Notes: generated from the letters alone by a model not told the origin. A stretch of DNA of 64,000 bases from CFX5 sp023384495 (GCA_048499455.1 JASNZV010000002.1:62001-126000), one strand, 5' to 3'; shown: positions 22,901 to 32,482, numbered from the stretch's first letter. Numbers and translations: made by a program.

Positions 22901-24913
22901 CTATAACCAATGCCTCGGGATCGACTTCATCCATCGCCGTTGGTGAAAGGGCGCGCCATCCATCGTGATGTCGAGTTGGATGGTGACATGGAAGTTCTGC
23001 TCATCGCTCTCGATCTGCCCGCGGGCGCGCGTGTCGATGGTGCGTTCGGGCCAGTGCAGCACCACCTGGCTCAGCCCGCGGATGGTGGCGCGCGCTGGGT
23101 TTCGCTCAAAAACCGATGTGGTGGCCTCCGCCTTACTCGAAAACGAAAGGGTATCGTTAACGCGCGTGAAGCCGCTTCGGTACAGATAGACCTCAGTCCT
23201 GTTTTCCATATAATCGCGCGTCACCCGCCAGATTGGTCGCTCGCCATGCCCCGAAACAGTGGAAGGGATCACCGGCGGCGGCAAGAAGTTTGGCGTTGGA
23301 TGCTGCTCTGTCTGCGGGCCGACAACCGGAAGCATAAGCCGCGAGGCCGTTTCCCCGCCAACATAGACAGTTCCTGTATAGAGCTTTGGCGATGGCCACG
23401 AATTGGGATAGTCCGCCCCGTTGATGCTAACCCGAATCCGATGCCCCGGCTCGAAGAGCCAACTGGTGGCGTCGAGTTGCAATTGTACCTTATACACTTT
23501 GCCCGGCTCCAGCGGCTCGGGCGTTTCGTGCGAGTTCCGGTGCGTCAGGTTGAGCACACCCTTGGTCACCAGCGCTGCCTGGCCGTCGGGCGCGATATCA
23601 GTGAGGCGGACGACGACAAAGGCGACATCGGTGGTGGCGGCCACGTGGAGCACCGCCTCCGGGTAGCCGAGGATCTCCAGCGGCTCGGTGAGTGGTTCGC
23701 TTGTCCAGTTAAGCGAATATGCATCCTCCACGCGCTGGTCCATAGGCAGAATATGGGGGCTGGCCGCAGAAAAGAGCCCAAAACTTGTGCCCACCGTCGG
23801 GTTATACTCATAGCTGGCTGAGCCGGTTTCAACCGGCTCGCTCTGCTGCAACCCCTCTTTGCCGGCAAGATAAAATGGCTTCCACTGGCTGCGTTCTAGC
23901 GGCCACCCCGACTCGTAGCGCCAGAAGCCGGTGGTTAGTGGGCGGTCGGCCTGCGGCGGGTCATACTGCTGCACATAAATGCAGACGGGCGGTTCGTCCA
24001 CTACACCCGTGTCAATGTCCTTGAGCCAATAGTCATACCAGCGCACCATCTCGTGCAGGTGATCGATACGGGGCCCGGGTACGCCACTATCGGGGCGGGC
24101 GTGCAGCCAGGGGCCAATGAGGAGCTTCTTGGGGCATTCCAAATGCTCAAAGGTGCGCAAGTTGCAGTTCATGTAGCCATCGCGCCAGCCGCCAATCAAA
24201 AAGGTGGCCGCCGTGATCGAACCATAATTCTCGCACAACGAACCTTGCTTCCAATAGTCGTTGTAGACATGGTTGGATTCCCACGGCAGCAACCAAGGCT
24301 CGGCCTTGAGGTGGTCTTCCCAGATCTGGGCCCACTGGTCACCCACTGCCTCATAATATGGCGGCATGCTGTTCTGCACTACCATGGAGAGACCGTAGGT
24401 CGCCATGTCATAGAGCATCTGCATGGTCCCGCCCTTATAGTGACAATCATCGGTATAGCGGTTGTCAGTAAAGTACATGGGGCAGATCGCCTTGAGCGCA
24501 GGCGGGCGATGCATGGCAACTTGCAACGAGTTAAATCCCCCGTACGATGTGCCAAACATGCCAACCCTGCCCGTACACCAAGGTTGGCGCGCCATCCAGG
24601 CAATGGCCTCCACGGCATCGAGCTGCTCTTGCACCGAATACTCGTCGATGGCAGTGCCGCCCGAACTGCCGGTCCCGCGCACATCCAACCGGATGGAAAC
24701 ATAGCCGCGTTGGGCAATATAGTGATGGGGCCGTGCGCCCCCTGCGCTCAAATCATCCTTACGATAGGGCAGATACTCAAAGATGGCCGGGAATTGCCCC
24801 GGCGCATCGGGCATATGGAGCGTGGCGTCGAGTTCAACGCCGTCGGGCATAGGGATGCGCACGTGTTCGACCACGCGCACCGGGTGCAACACTTGCGTTT
24901 CGGGTGTGGACAT
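22901..24913 (-). CDS. CocE/NonD-family hydrolase (X-Pro dipeptidyl-peptidase S15-like)
   Basis: 670 residues from the ATG at 24913 ('MSTPETQVLHPVRVVEH'), preceded by AGGAACC. The N-terminal alpha/beta-hydrolase domain has 'GVELDATLHMPDAPGQFPAI', the oxyanion Tyr region 'FEYLPYRKDD', and the nucleophile elbow 'GMFGTSYGGFNSLQ' (Ser in GTSYGG). A helical cap follows, and the C-terminal jelly-roll ('WLFEPGHRIRVSINGADYPN') is the usual CocE/S15 domain. These enzymes cleave esters or X-Pro peptides. No signal peptide, so it is cytoplasmic. It is the last gene of a run that includes the sugar ABC importer, 51 bases after the SDR gene. Confidence 0.88.
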   Translation of the reverse strand: MSTPETQVLHPVRVVEHVRIPMPDGVELDATLHMPDAPGQFPAIFEYLPYRKDDLSAGGARPHHYIAQRGYVSIRLDVRGTGSSGGTAIDEYSVQEQLDAVEAIAWMARQPWCTGRVGMFGTSYGGFNSLQVAMHRPPALKAICPMYFTDNRYTDDCHYKGGTMQMLYDMATYGLSMVVQNSMPPYYEAVGDQWAQIWEDHLKAEPWLLPWESNHVYNDYWKQGSLCENYGSITAATFLIGGWRDGYMNCNLRTFEHLECPKKLLIGPWLHARPDSGVPGPRIDHLHEMVRWYDYWLKDIDTGVVDEPPVCIYVQQYDPPQADRPLTTGFWRYESGWPLERSQWKPFYLAGKEGLQQSEPVETGSASYEYNPTVGTSFGLFSAASPHILPMDQRVEDAYSLNWTSEPLTEPLEILGYPEAVLHVAATTDVAFVVVRLTDIAPDGQAALVTKGVLNLTHRNSHETPEPLEPGKVYKVQLQLDATSWLFEPGHRIRVSINGADYPNSWPSPKLYTGTVYVGGETASRLMLPVVGPQTEQHPTPNFLPPPVIPSTVSGHGERPIWRVTRDYMENRTEVYLYRSGFTRVNDTLSFSSKAEATTSVFERNPARATIRGLSQVVLHWPERTIDTRARGQIESDEQNFHVTIQLDITMDGAPFHQRRWMKSIPRHWL

Positions 24914-24964
24914 AGGTTCCTGGTTCAAGTTGAGAGTTGGTAAGTCACGCAATGTGAGATTCGC

Positions 24965-25732
24965 CTACACAGCCGTCAGACCGCCGTCGGCCATGTAGAT
25001 GCCTCCAGTACAATAGGCCGCGTCATCGGAGGCCAGAAAGGCTACCAGCCCCGCGATCTCGTCGGCCTTGCCCAGCCGGCCCATGGGGGTGAGCTGTTCC
25101 AACGCCGCGCGCGCCTGCGGGTCGGATGTGATCTTGGTGATGAGGGGAGTATCCATGGGGCCGGGCACAATGGCGTTGATGCGGATGCCCTCTTTGGCGT
25201 AGGCCGCGGCCGCGGCGCGCGTCAGCCCATAGACCCCTGCCTTGGCTGAGCTGTAGGCCGTGTCATAGGGCGCACAGCCCACCAACCCGGTGGGCGAGGC
25301 GTTGTTGATGATCGAGCCGCCGCGCCCGTCGTTCTTGAGCATGGCGGTAATCGCATACTTCATACAGAGCCAGACGCCCTTGAGGTTGACCGACTGGATG
25401 CGGTCCCAGATCGCCTCCTCCAGCTCGTGGGCGCGTGTGTCGACGCCGATCAGCTGGATGGCGGCGTTGTTGAAGATGATGTCAAGCCCGCCATAAGCGC
25501 GTTCGGCCGCGGCCACCATCGCCTCCACCTGGGCGGCCTGGGCCACGTCGGCGTGCACAAAGATGGCGTCGCCCCCCGCGGCGCGGATGGCCTCGACGGT
25601 CTCATTGCCGGCGGTCTCATTGATGTCGGCGACCACCACCCGCGCGCCTTCCTGGGCCAGGCGCAGCGCGGCAGCGCGCCCCATCCCCATCCCCGCGCCG
25701 GTGACGATGGCTCTTTTTTCTTGCAGTCTCAT
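24965..25732 (-). CDS. Short-chain dehydrogenase/reductase
   Basis: 255 residues, the classical SDR length. Cofactor motif 'TGAGMGMGRAAAL', Asp after the second strand ('VVVADINE', which favours NAD), 'NNAAIQLIG', catalytic Ser in 'NNASPTGLVG' and Tyr-x3-Lys in 'YDTAYSSAKAG'; C-terminal 'YCTGGIYMADGGLTAV'. It probably oxidises a sugar, sugar lactone precursor or polyol in the catabolic locus. It lies 48 bases downstream of the apionate-lactonase-like gene on the same strand. The start follows GAGGCGCCC. Confidence 0.88.
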   Translation of the reverse strand: MRLQEKRAIVTGAGMGMGRAAALRLAQEGARVVVADINETAGNETVEAIRAAGGDAIFVHADVAQAAQVEAMVAAAERAYGGLDIIFNNAAIQLIGVDTRAHELEEAIWDRIQSVNLKGVWLCMKYAITAMLKNDGRGGSIINNASPTGLVGCAPYDTAYSSAKAGVYGLTRAAAAAYAKEGIRINAIVPGPMDTPLITKITSDPQARAALEQLTPMGRLGKADEIAGLVAFLASDDAAYCTGGIYMADGGLTAV

Positions 25733-25780
25733 GGGCGCCTCATAGACATAATGTAATTTGGTGAATTCAGTCCGCCTTGC

Positions 25781-27763
25781 TCATACCCCATCGATGCGCG
25801 CCAGCGCAAAGGGTGGTAGCTCGATGTGAAGCGCGCCCTCTACGGTCGCCCGCCGTTCGCCGGCGGCAGCGCGGAAGGCTTCGGGCGCCTGCATGGCGGC
25901 TTCGGCGTTGGTCTCGTCCAGAAGATGCGCCTCGACCTCCACACCCAGCCCGGCCAACGACACCGGCTGTGGTTCACCGGTCAGGTTGGCGAGCAGGATG
26001 CGGGTGCGCTCGTTGCGCTGCAACACAATCCCCTCTACGGCCAGCGGGTCGCTCGACCGGCTAGCCACAACCATGCCGCCGGCAAAGTCACCCACATCAG
26101 CCAACAAGTGATAGGTCGGGAAGACAGCGCCAGCCAAGGAGCGAAACTTGTCGGGCAGGGGAGAGCCTTGCGCCCTCTCCATGACGCCGCGCCAACCAGT
26201 GGTCTCAAAATAGGTAACGCCCGCTACTTTGCCGCACTCGGCCAGATATTTGACGCTGCCCAATGTCCAGCCGGCGCCAAAGAGCGACATTTGACGCACA
26301 TCCACCTGGGGAGGCAGCTCGCCGGGGGCGGGCGCCGGTTCGGGACCGGTGGCGTTGGGGTTGAAGCGGGGCAGCAATGTCACCGGGCTGACATAGAGCG
26401 GGCGGTCGCCGCAGAACTGGCGCGCGCTGGTGGCGGTGACAGCCTGGGCGGCCAGCGTCTCAGCCAGCGAACCGTTGTCAAAGGCGTGCACCTGCGGATT
26501 GAGCGAATAGGCAATCAAGTCGAGCGCATCCACGGGCGGGCGCGAGGCGTTCAACTCGGTGAAATAGACATTGGTCCCCGCGCCGACAGGGGCAGCAGGC
26601 GTCACCGGGCCGAGCGCAGCGCGGGCTGCTTCCACCCAGCGGGCCGACGTGGTCTTCTCTCGCTCGTGGAAGACCAGCCAGCGCGCCACCGGCAGGCGGA
26701 GCGCGGCCACCGTCTCGGCCAGACGGCCCAATTCGTCATCGGCGTTGTCGCTGAGCTGGATCGCTATCTCCAGCGCCACATTCAGCCTGTGCGCATCGGC
26801 TGCGGCCCGCTGCAAGGTCTCCTCAACTGTGGGCTGGGCCAGGCGCAGATCGGCGCGCAGATGGCTCAGATTGAGCGCACGCAGCCGGGTAACCTCGTGA
26901 TCGCTCAGCGGCTCGCCATGGCTGGCAAGCCCCAACCCCAGTTGCGGCAGTGGCTGCGGCGCCGCGTCCGCCACAATCTCAAACGTCACTGGTTGGCGCG
27001 CCCCATTGGGCGGTTGGTCTGTGATTTCACCAGGCGGCTGCCCCTCCAGCGAGACCGTGATCGACTGCCTCACCCGTTCCCCTTGTTGGATCGCCACTGG
27101 GAAGGCAAGCCGCAACGGTGTGCCGTAGGTTTTGAACGAAGCATCGGTCCAGTTGCGCTGGTCTTCGGTCTCAAAGATTTCACCTTCGAACTGGACGCGC
27201 GCCCAAAGGCCCGGCGCGATTTCGTGGGCGAGCGCGGCCATCTCCTCGAAGGGGCGCACCGGTTTGATCAGCCCATCCACCACCAGTTGGGGCGCAATAT
27301 GGGTGGGGAAGGGGGTCTCGTCCACCGTCCCATCCACATGTTCGATGCGGGCGGCCGCGCCGGCGCAGGCCATGGGGTGGAGCACGCAGAAGCCAATCCG
27401 GTTGCGGAGGAATGTACTGTGGGCCTGGCCATCCATGCGGAAGCGGATCACACCGCTGGCTTCGCCGGTGATCTCACCCTGCCAGCGGAAGTCGATGTCG
27501 CCCCGCCGGTTTTCCACATCGTAGGCAATGCGAAAAGCGTCGTCGCCAATCTCCATCTCCACATTGGCGAAGTGCGGCAGGATGGTATCCCAGTTCTGGT
27601 CGCGGATGGCGACATAGATGCGCCGGATGATCTCATGATCACCCAGCTTGATGTAGCGCAGGTCGCCCGCCTCATAGACCAACGTGAGTGGCCCGGCTCG
27701 CAGCGGGATGCGTTCGGGCAGCGCTTCATCTTTGCCGTAGTAGAGAACGCGTTTGGGAAGCAT
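25781..27763 (-). CDS. D-apionate lactonase-like protein
   Basis: 660 residues from the ATG at 27763 ('MLPKRVLYYGKDEALPERIP'), with AGGA upstream; an in-frame extension to 27946 would run into the permease gene. The motifs 'AGDLRYIKLGDHEIIRRIYV', 'FCVLHPMA', 'ARIEHVDG' and especially 'FETEDQRNWTDASFKTYGTP' are what I recall of the D-apionate lactonase (ApnL) family, which hydrolyses D-apionolactone. The C-terminal half looks like a degenerate TIM barrel ('LDLIAYSLNPQVHAFDNGSL', 'LYVSPVTLLPRFNPNATG'), also in line. It lies between a sugar ABC importer and an SDR, which supports a sugar-acid role. Assignment by memory of the family, not by search. Confidence 0.65.
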   Translation of the reverse strand: MLPKRVLYYGKDEALPERIPLRAGPLTLVYEAGDLRYIKLGDHEIIRRIYVAIRDQNWDTILPHFANVEMEIGDDAFRIAYDVENRRGDIDFRWQGEITGEASGVIRFRMDGQAHSTFLRNRIGFCVLHPMACAGAAARIEHVDGTVDETPFPTHIAPQLVVDGLIKPVRPFEEMAALAHEIAPGLWARVQFEGEIFETEDQRNWTDASFKTYGTPLRLAFPVAIQQGERVRQSITVSLEGQPPGEITDQPPNGARQPVTFEIVADAAPQPLPQLGLGLASHGEPLSDHEVTRLRALNLSHLRADLRLAQPTVEETLQRAAADAHRLNVALEIAIQLSDNADDELGRLAETVAALRLPVARWLVFHEREKTTSARWVEAARAALGPVTPAAPVGAGTNVYFTELNASRPPVDALDLIAYSLNPQVHAFDNGSLAETLAAQAVTATSARQFCGDRPLYVSPVTLLPRFNPNATGPEPAPAPGELPPQVDVRQMSLFGAGWTLGSVKYLAECGKVAGVTYFETTGWRGVMERAQGSPLPDKFRSLAGAVFPTYHLLADVGDFAGGMVVASRSSDPLAVEGIVLQRNERTRILLANLTGEPQPVSLAGLGVEVEAHLLDETNAEAAMQAPEAFRAAAGERRATVEGALHIELPPFALARIDGV

Positions 27764-27780
27764 GGTCGGGTTCCTGGCGA

Positions 27781-28674
27781 CTACCCCTTCAACCCGCTCA
27801 ACGCCACGCCGCGCACAATGTGCCGCTGGAGGGCAATGAAGAGCAGAATGACCGGGATGACCGAGAGCGTGGAGCCGGCCATCTGGTATTCGAACTGGTT
27901 GCCGACCTGGGCGCGCAGATTTGCAATGGCGACCGGCAACGTCCACATTTCTCGGTCGGTGAGGATCATAATACCCCAGAGCAGATCATCCCACGCCCAG
28001 TCAAAGACAAAGATCGCCAGCACCGCGATGATCGGTTTGGAGAGGGGCAGGATGATGCGCCAGTAGACGCCCAGGGCGGAACAGCCATCCACCGTTGCGG
28101 CGTCCGTCAAATCATTGGGGATGCCATTCATGTATTGCTTGGTCAGAAAGATCCCAAAGGTGCCGGTCAGGAAGGGGATGATCATACCGCCATAGGTGTT
28201 GAGCAGCCCCAACTTGGCAACCAACACATAGCGTGGGATCAACGTCAGAAAGCCGGGGATCATCATGGTGGTGAGCAGGAGCAGGAACACCGTGTCGCGA
28301 CCCGGCCAGCGTAGCTTGCCAAACGTGTATCCGCCCCACGTGCAGGTGAAAACATTGGCGACTGTGATGGCGACCGTCACCAACAAACTATTGAGAAAGA
28401 CGCGAGGAAACTTAGTGTATTCAATCGCGCGCGCATAGTTTTCAAAACGTAGGCTTTCTGGCCAGAACTGCATGGGGACAGCCTGGATTTCGGCGCGCGT
28501 TTTGAAGCTGGCCAGCACCATCCAAATCCCAGGCGTCACCATAAAGATCAGGCCGAGGATGATAATCGCCCACAGCCAAGATTGGCGCAAGATATTGCGC
28601 AGGGCGCGCCGGCGTTGGATGGCGGACGTCTGGCTTTGAACAGTCAAACGTTGTTCGAGTGTACCTGTGGACAT
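27781..28674 (-). CDS. Carbohydrate ABC transporter permease, MalG type
   Basis: 297 residues, six membrane helices starting near residue 33. The EAA loop that docks the ATPase reads 'DAATVDGCSALGVYWRIILP', and the C-terminus 'IVRGVALSGLKG' is typical of the MalG/UgpE group. It pairs with the MalF-type permease upstream and the binding protein at 29745-31106. No ABC ATPase is encoded in this locus, so a shared MsmK/UgpC-type ATPase is probably used. Confidence 0.92.
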   Translation of the reverse strand: MSTGTLEQRLTVQSQTSAIQRRRALRNILRQSWLWAIIILGLIFMVTPGIWMVLASFKTRAEIQAVPMQFWPESLRFENYARAIEYTKFPRVFLNSLLVTVAITVANVFTCTWGGYTFGKLRWPGRDTVFLLLLTTMMIPGFLTLIPRYVLVAKLGLLNTYGGMIIPFLTGTFGIFLTKQYMNGIPNDLTDAATVDGCSALGVYWRIILPLSKPIIAVLAIFVFDWAWDDLLWGIMILTDREMWTLPVAIANLRAQVGNQFEYQMAGSTLSVIPVILLFIALQRHIVRGVALSGLKG

Positions 28675-28730
28675 GGCATCAATCCCTTTGTCGGTGTCTC
28701 AAGCATCCTGTTTCGTGTGCAGCCGGGTGA

Positions 28731-29693
28731 TCAATAGTGCGACGTAAGCCCACCCTCACGGAAGAGCCGCAGTTGGATGAGTGTGATCACCATGATCACC
28801 ACAAACAGGAAAACAGCCTGCGCCGTTGCATAGCCAAACCGCAAAAACTGGAATGCGGTAATGTAGACCCAGTAGACGACCACATTGGTTGCGTTGGCTG
28901 GGCCACCTTGGGTCATAATGAAGATGGGGCTAAAGACCTGCAAGCTGCCAATGATCGTGACCACCAGCACAAAGAGCAGCGTCGGGCGCAGAAGCGGGAG
29001 GGTAATGCGCCAAAATTGTTGCCAGCCGGTGGCGCCATCCACGCGCGCGGCCTCGTAAAACTCTTCGGGGATCGCTTTGAGGCCGGCCAGGAAGATCACC
29101 ATGTACCAGCCCAGCCCCTTCCAGACCACCATCAGGCTAATCGACAAGATCGCGAGATTGGGGTTGATGAGCCAGCCCACGGGGGCAAACCCCAGCGAGG
29201 TCAAAACCTGGTTGAAAAAGCCATAGCGTGGCTGATACAAAAGCCCCCACAGCAACGACATGGCCGTAATCGGCAACATCACCGGCAAGTAGTAGGTTGC
29301 CCGCACAAAGCCGACAAAGCGCGTGACGCCGTTGAGCACCAGCGCCAGCAGCAGCCCGAAGACCACACCGCTGCCCACCACCACCACAGCGTAAATAAAG
29401 GTGTTGCGAAACGAGCCGAGAAACTTCTGGTCGCGGAACAACTCTTGCACATTGCCTAGCCCTACCCATTCGGCGTGCGTCAGCGGGCCAAAGCCATTCC
29501 AGCTAAAAAACATCATCACCAATGACGCAATGATCGGGCCGAACACGAAAATCGTAAAGTAGATGAGAATCGGCGCCGCAAAGAGCCACCCAGTGACGGC
29601 CCGCCGAAAGCTGGCGCGCCGCCAAAAAGGGGTCTCTATGGTGCGGGGAGATGCCATCGTTGCAGTGGCCAAAGCGCCTCCTTTCTGATTCAT
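28731..29693 (-). CDS. Carbohydrate ABC transporter permease, MalF type
   Basis: About 320 residues; six membrane helices from residue 34 on. EAA loop 'EAARVDGATGWQQFWRITLP', then 'LQVFSPIFIMTQGGPANATN', characteristic of MalF/UgpA-like sugar permeases. The ATG at 29693 is used; a TTG at 29672, directly after a strong AAAGGAGG, is a good alternative and would shorten the protein by seven residues. It lies between the solute-binding protein gene and the MalG-type permease gene. Confidence 0.92.
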   Translation of the reverse strand: MNQKGGALATATMASPRTIETPFWRRASFRRAVTGWLFAAPILIYFTIFVFGPIIASLVMMFFSWNGFGPLTHAEWVGLGNVQELFRDQKFLGSFRNTFIYAVVVVGSGVVFGLLLALVLNGVTRFVGFVRATYYLPVMLPITAMSLLWGLLYQPRYGFFNQVLTSLGFAPVGWLINPNLAILSISLMVVWKGLGWYMVIFLAGLKAIPEEFYEAARVDGATGWQQFWRITLPLLRPTLLFVLVVTIIGSLQVFSPIFIMTQGGPANATNVVVYWVYITAFQFLRFGYATAQAVFLFVVIMVITLIQLRLFREGGLTSHY

Positions 29694-29744
29694 CAATGGG
29701 GATGACAGCCACCTTATCGGTAACTGCCATCTCCATCACAGCTC

Positions 29745-31106
29745 CTACATTGTCCGATTGCCGTCAGTGCGTTCCAAAATCTCGTCGAGCAGAGGCTGCA
29801 CCTCAACCAGCGCCGCCTCCACGTCCTTCTGCTGGAGCATGACCGCCTGCACCACCTCGTTGATGGCGGTGTCGATTTCGCCACTGCCGATCACCTTGAG
29901 GCCAGGGTGGGCGCGGGTGATGGGCGCAGTCTCGCCGGCATAGCCGACCATCATCGCCTCAGACCAGCCGGGGATCGGCGTCGGGTATTCAATCGGCGCC
30001 GGCAACGAGCCGATCACCTCGACGATAAAGCGCGAGAAGGGCATGTCGGGCGCGTGCATCATCCACTTCATCAACTTTTCACCCTCGACCGGGTGATTGG
30101 AGCTGCGGTCGGCCACCAGCTCCCAGCCGCCCGACTGCACCACCGGCTGCACACCATTGATCGGGCGAACATGCGTTACGCCGAGGTCTTCGTACACATC
30201 CTCCACGCCGGCGTCGCGCAGGTTGATAAAGGGGAACCACGGCTCGATCTCGCCCATGATGGCCAGGCCATTTTGCCAGGCATCGACAAAAGGCATCTCG
30301 CCCACCTGGGTGGAGCCGTCATCCACCATGCCCCGCCACCAACTGAGCGCCGCAATACATTCGGGCGTGTCCACGTTGATCTTGCGCGGGATGTCGCCCT
30401 CAAATTCCCACAGCTCGCCCCCATGTCGCCAGACGATGCCGGGGAAGTGGAAAGTGGCCGGGTAGTTGTCATACCACTGGGTAAAGCCGTAATACTTCTG
30501 CCCACCCTCTTCGTGGGTTAGTTCTTTCGCCAGGGCGCGAATCTCTTCGGCGGTGGCAGGCAATTCGCTGATGCCCGCCTGTTCGAGCATGGAGCGGCGA
30601 TAGATCAGCGCAGGCGCCTGGTGTTCGGTGGGGTAGCCCCAGATTTTGCCCTGGAAGGTCATACGCTCGACCGCGGCCGGGATGTATTTCTCGCGGACAT
30701 AGGCGCTCTCCTCATCCGAGAGCTCGCGCACGATTTCGTTGCTCACCAGTTCCAAAATGGGAATCGATGTGTGGTAGACATCGGCTGCCGTACCGGCCAG
30801 ACGCGAGGCCGTCAACTTTTGGCGATATTCGCCGCCGGGCACGGTCTCGATGGTCACCTTGATGTTCTCGTCGGCGCCCATGCTCTCGTTGAATTGGTTG
30901 ATGAACTCGGCCGCGCGCTCACCCGTCGCGCCGCCCCAGTGAAACCAGATGGTCAAGTCGGTTGCGGCTGTGGCTGGCGCGGCGGCGCTCTCACCCGCCG
31001 ACGAGGCCGGCGCGCTTGGGGCCGCAGACGGCGCACACGCGGCCAACACAGCGCCAACACCCACAACACCCATGTTCTTGAGCAACTGTCTTCGGGAAAG
31101 GGTCAT
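29745..31106 (-). CDS. Sugar ABC transporter substrate-binding lipoprotein
   Basis: 453 residues from the ATG at 31106, which follows a perfect AAAGGAGG; the longer frame to 31217 lacks a site. The N-terminus has a twin-arginine-like 'SRRQLLKNMG', a hydrophobic core and a lipobox 'VLAAC', then an Ala/Ser/Pro-rich linker, so it is a membrane-anchored lipoprotein possibly exported by Tat. The body is a family-1 solute-binding fold ('DLTIWFHWGGATGERAAEFI', 'DVYHTSIPIL', 'NGLAIMGEIEPWF'). It feeds the two permeases encoded just downstream. The ligand is probably a mono- or oligosaccharide or sugar acid. Confidence 0.92.
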   Translation of the reverse strand: MTLSRRQLLKNMGVVGVGAVLAACAPSAAPSAPASSAGESAAAPATAATDLTIWFHWGGATGERAAEFINQFNESMGADENIKVTIETVPGGEYRQKLTASRLAGTAADVYHTSIPILELVSNEIVRELSDEESAYVREKYIPAAVERMTFQGKIWGYPTEHQAPALIYRRSMLEQAGISELPATAEEIRALAKELTHEEGGQKYYGFTQWYDNYPATFHFPGIVWRHGGELWEFEGDIPRKINVDTPECIAALSWWRGMVDDGSTQVGEMPFVDAWQNGLAIMGEIEPWFPFINLRDAGVEDVYEDLGVTHVRPINGVQPVVQSGGWELVADRSSNHPVEGEKLMKWMMHAPDMPFSRFIVEVIGSLPAPIEYPTPIPGWSEAMMVGYAGETAPITRAHPGLKVIGSGEIDTAINEVVQAVMLQQKDVEAALVEVQPLLDEILERTDGNRTM

Positions 31107-31310
31107 GCTCGGTTCCTCCTTTGGGTTACATCCTGATTCATCATCAATCGACATCAATTGGCAAATTGGCAACACGGATTGGGGGACAGGGAGCACGCAA
31201 AGGGTGTTGCGAAACACCCCTGCGCGAAATAACAGGACGCAAAATCATCGATGGCAACACAGATGGAACACTTACAATTGGTGTCAAAAAAAGGGCGGAC
31301 GTTGGTTTAT

Positions 31311-32129
31311 TTACCACGGCGCAGCGCCGAGGAGCTTCTCACCCAGCTCAGTCAGCGTTGGAGGGCCATAGTGCGCGCTCTCCCAACCGCGCGGGTCACC
31401 GGGGAAGGCTTTGCCCTTTGGTGGTTTCAGCTCCTGCACCGCCTCGATGCGATAAGCGCGCTCTTCTTCGCCGCGCGGGGGAAACATGGTGATATACTGA
31501 GCCAGCCGCGGTTTGGTGCTACGGTTGCGGCTGTTGCCGTGGGCGAGCAGGCTATGCCAGATGAGCAAATCGCCTGCCTTGCCCGGGATGGTCTTGATCT
31601 CCAGGCCGGTCTGGTCAGGGAGCCGGGGGTGACGGTCGGCAGGTTGCGTCTTGACCCACTCGTAGAAATGACGGTGCATGCCGGGCGTACATTGAAAACC
31701 ACCCTGATCTGCCGCGGTGTCTGCGAGATAGAGCACGCCCTGCACCATAAACGGGATTGGGTCCAGCGACGTATCGATGTCCCAATGGTACATGCCCTGA
31801 TAATCCCAGTCGGGCCGGGCGGGCGGATTCATGTTGGCGCGGTCGAAGCTGACCCAAAGCTCCTCCGTCCCCCAAATTTCGGCGAAGGCGGCGTGGACTT
31901 TGGGGTATTGACGGTTGTTCCAGAGCGCCTGGTGGTGGTACATCTCCAACATGCCGGCCTTGCTGATCGGCGCTTTGTACCAGCTCTCCTGGTCGTTGCG
32001 GTCGACTTCGAGAAAATCCCAAATTGCATCGATGACTGCCGTCAGATTCTCCTTCGGCACGGCGTCGTGAATGATCACATAGCCGTGTTCATCCCAAAAG
32101 GCCCGATCTTCCGGGCTGAGAACCGCCAT
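31311..32129 (-). CDS. Phytanoyl-CoA dioxygenase (PhyH)-family protein
   Basis: 272 residues; start preceded by TGGAGGATAAG. Fe(II)/2-oxoglutarate dioxygenase features: 'FWDEHGYVIIHDAVP' opening, the metal triad His-x-Asp in 'MYHWDIDTSL' and distal His in 'WHSLLAHGNSRN', and an Arg-containing strand 'RSTKPRLAQYITMFPP' for 2-oxoglutarate. It hydroxylates or demethylates an unknown small substrate. It has its own consensus promoter and sits upstream of the ABC importer operon, divergent from mannonate dehydratase, suggesting a link to sugar or sugar-derivative metabolism. Confidence 0.85.
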   Translation of the reverse strand: MAVLSPEDRAFWDEHGYVIIHDAVPKENLTAVIDAIWDFLEVDRNDQESWYKAPISKAGMLEMYHHQALWNNRQYPKVHAAFAEIWGTEELWVSFDRANMNPPARPDWDYQGMYHWDIDTSLDPIPFMVQGVLYLADTAADQGGFQCTPGMHRHFYEWVKTQPADRHPRLPDQTGLEIKTIPGKAGDLLIWHSLLAHGNSRNRSTKPRLAQYITMFPPRGEEERAYRIEAVQELKPPKGKAFPGDPRGWESAHYGPPTLTELGEKLLGAAPW

Positions 32130-32201
32130 TTCTTATCCTCCATGAATATATTGATCTTGGAAGCGCAGTGAAGCAGATAACGTAAGGAACGTTACAGGTC
32201 T

Positions 32202-32230
32202 ATTATAACGGCCCCCATGAGGGGTGTCAA
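32202..32230 (-). promoter_or_regulatory. Consensus sigma-70 promoter for the PhyH gene
   Basis: On the minus strand TTGACA (32230-32225), exactly 17 bases, then TATAAT (32207-32202): a perfect consensus. It predicts a 65-base leader before the start at 32129. Confidence 0.85.
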
Positions 32231-32274
32231 ACAGGGAAAAAAGACCGGGCGCATGCAGGATTTAAGGCGGCGCT

Positions 32275-32305
32275 GGTGACAGTCACTTTTGAAGTGACTG
32301 TCACC
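32275..32305. repeat. Perfect palindrome GGTGACAGTCACTT...
   Basis: Two 14-base arms, GGTGACAGTCACTT and AAGTGACTGTCACC, with a 3-base loop (TTG). It is closely related to the element at 7111-7143. It lies 45 bases upstream of the phyH -35 box and about 180 bases before uxuA, so it could be a repeat element, an operator, or both. A tandem 15-base duplication (CTCGATCCACCCGAT) follows at about 32330-32360. The whole divergent gap (32130-32482) holds no other gene. Confidence 0.7.
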
Positions 32306-32482
32306 TGTGAAAGACCACGGCTCGATCCACCCGATCTCGATCCACCCGATCACGGGCAACCCAATTTGGCGTCACGCACAACCAATCCTACACTACCATT
32401 GTGTGCCGTGTATGCAACGGGTACAACCGCCGGTTTGGCGGTTGCGCCCACCATTCCCACCAACCAATTGGAAAGGACAACC

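Noticed and set aside
25826..28066. 746-codon open frame on the + strand
   Set aside because: It is antisense to the ApnL-like and MalG genes. Its product is Arg/His/Gly-rich with no recognisable motif, as expected of the complement of GC-rich codons.
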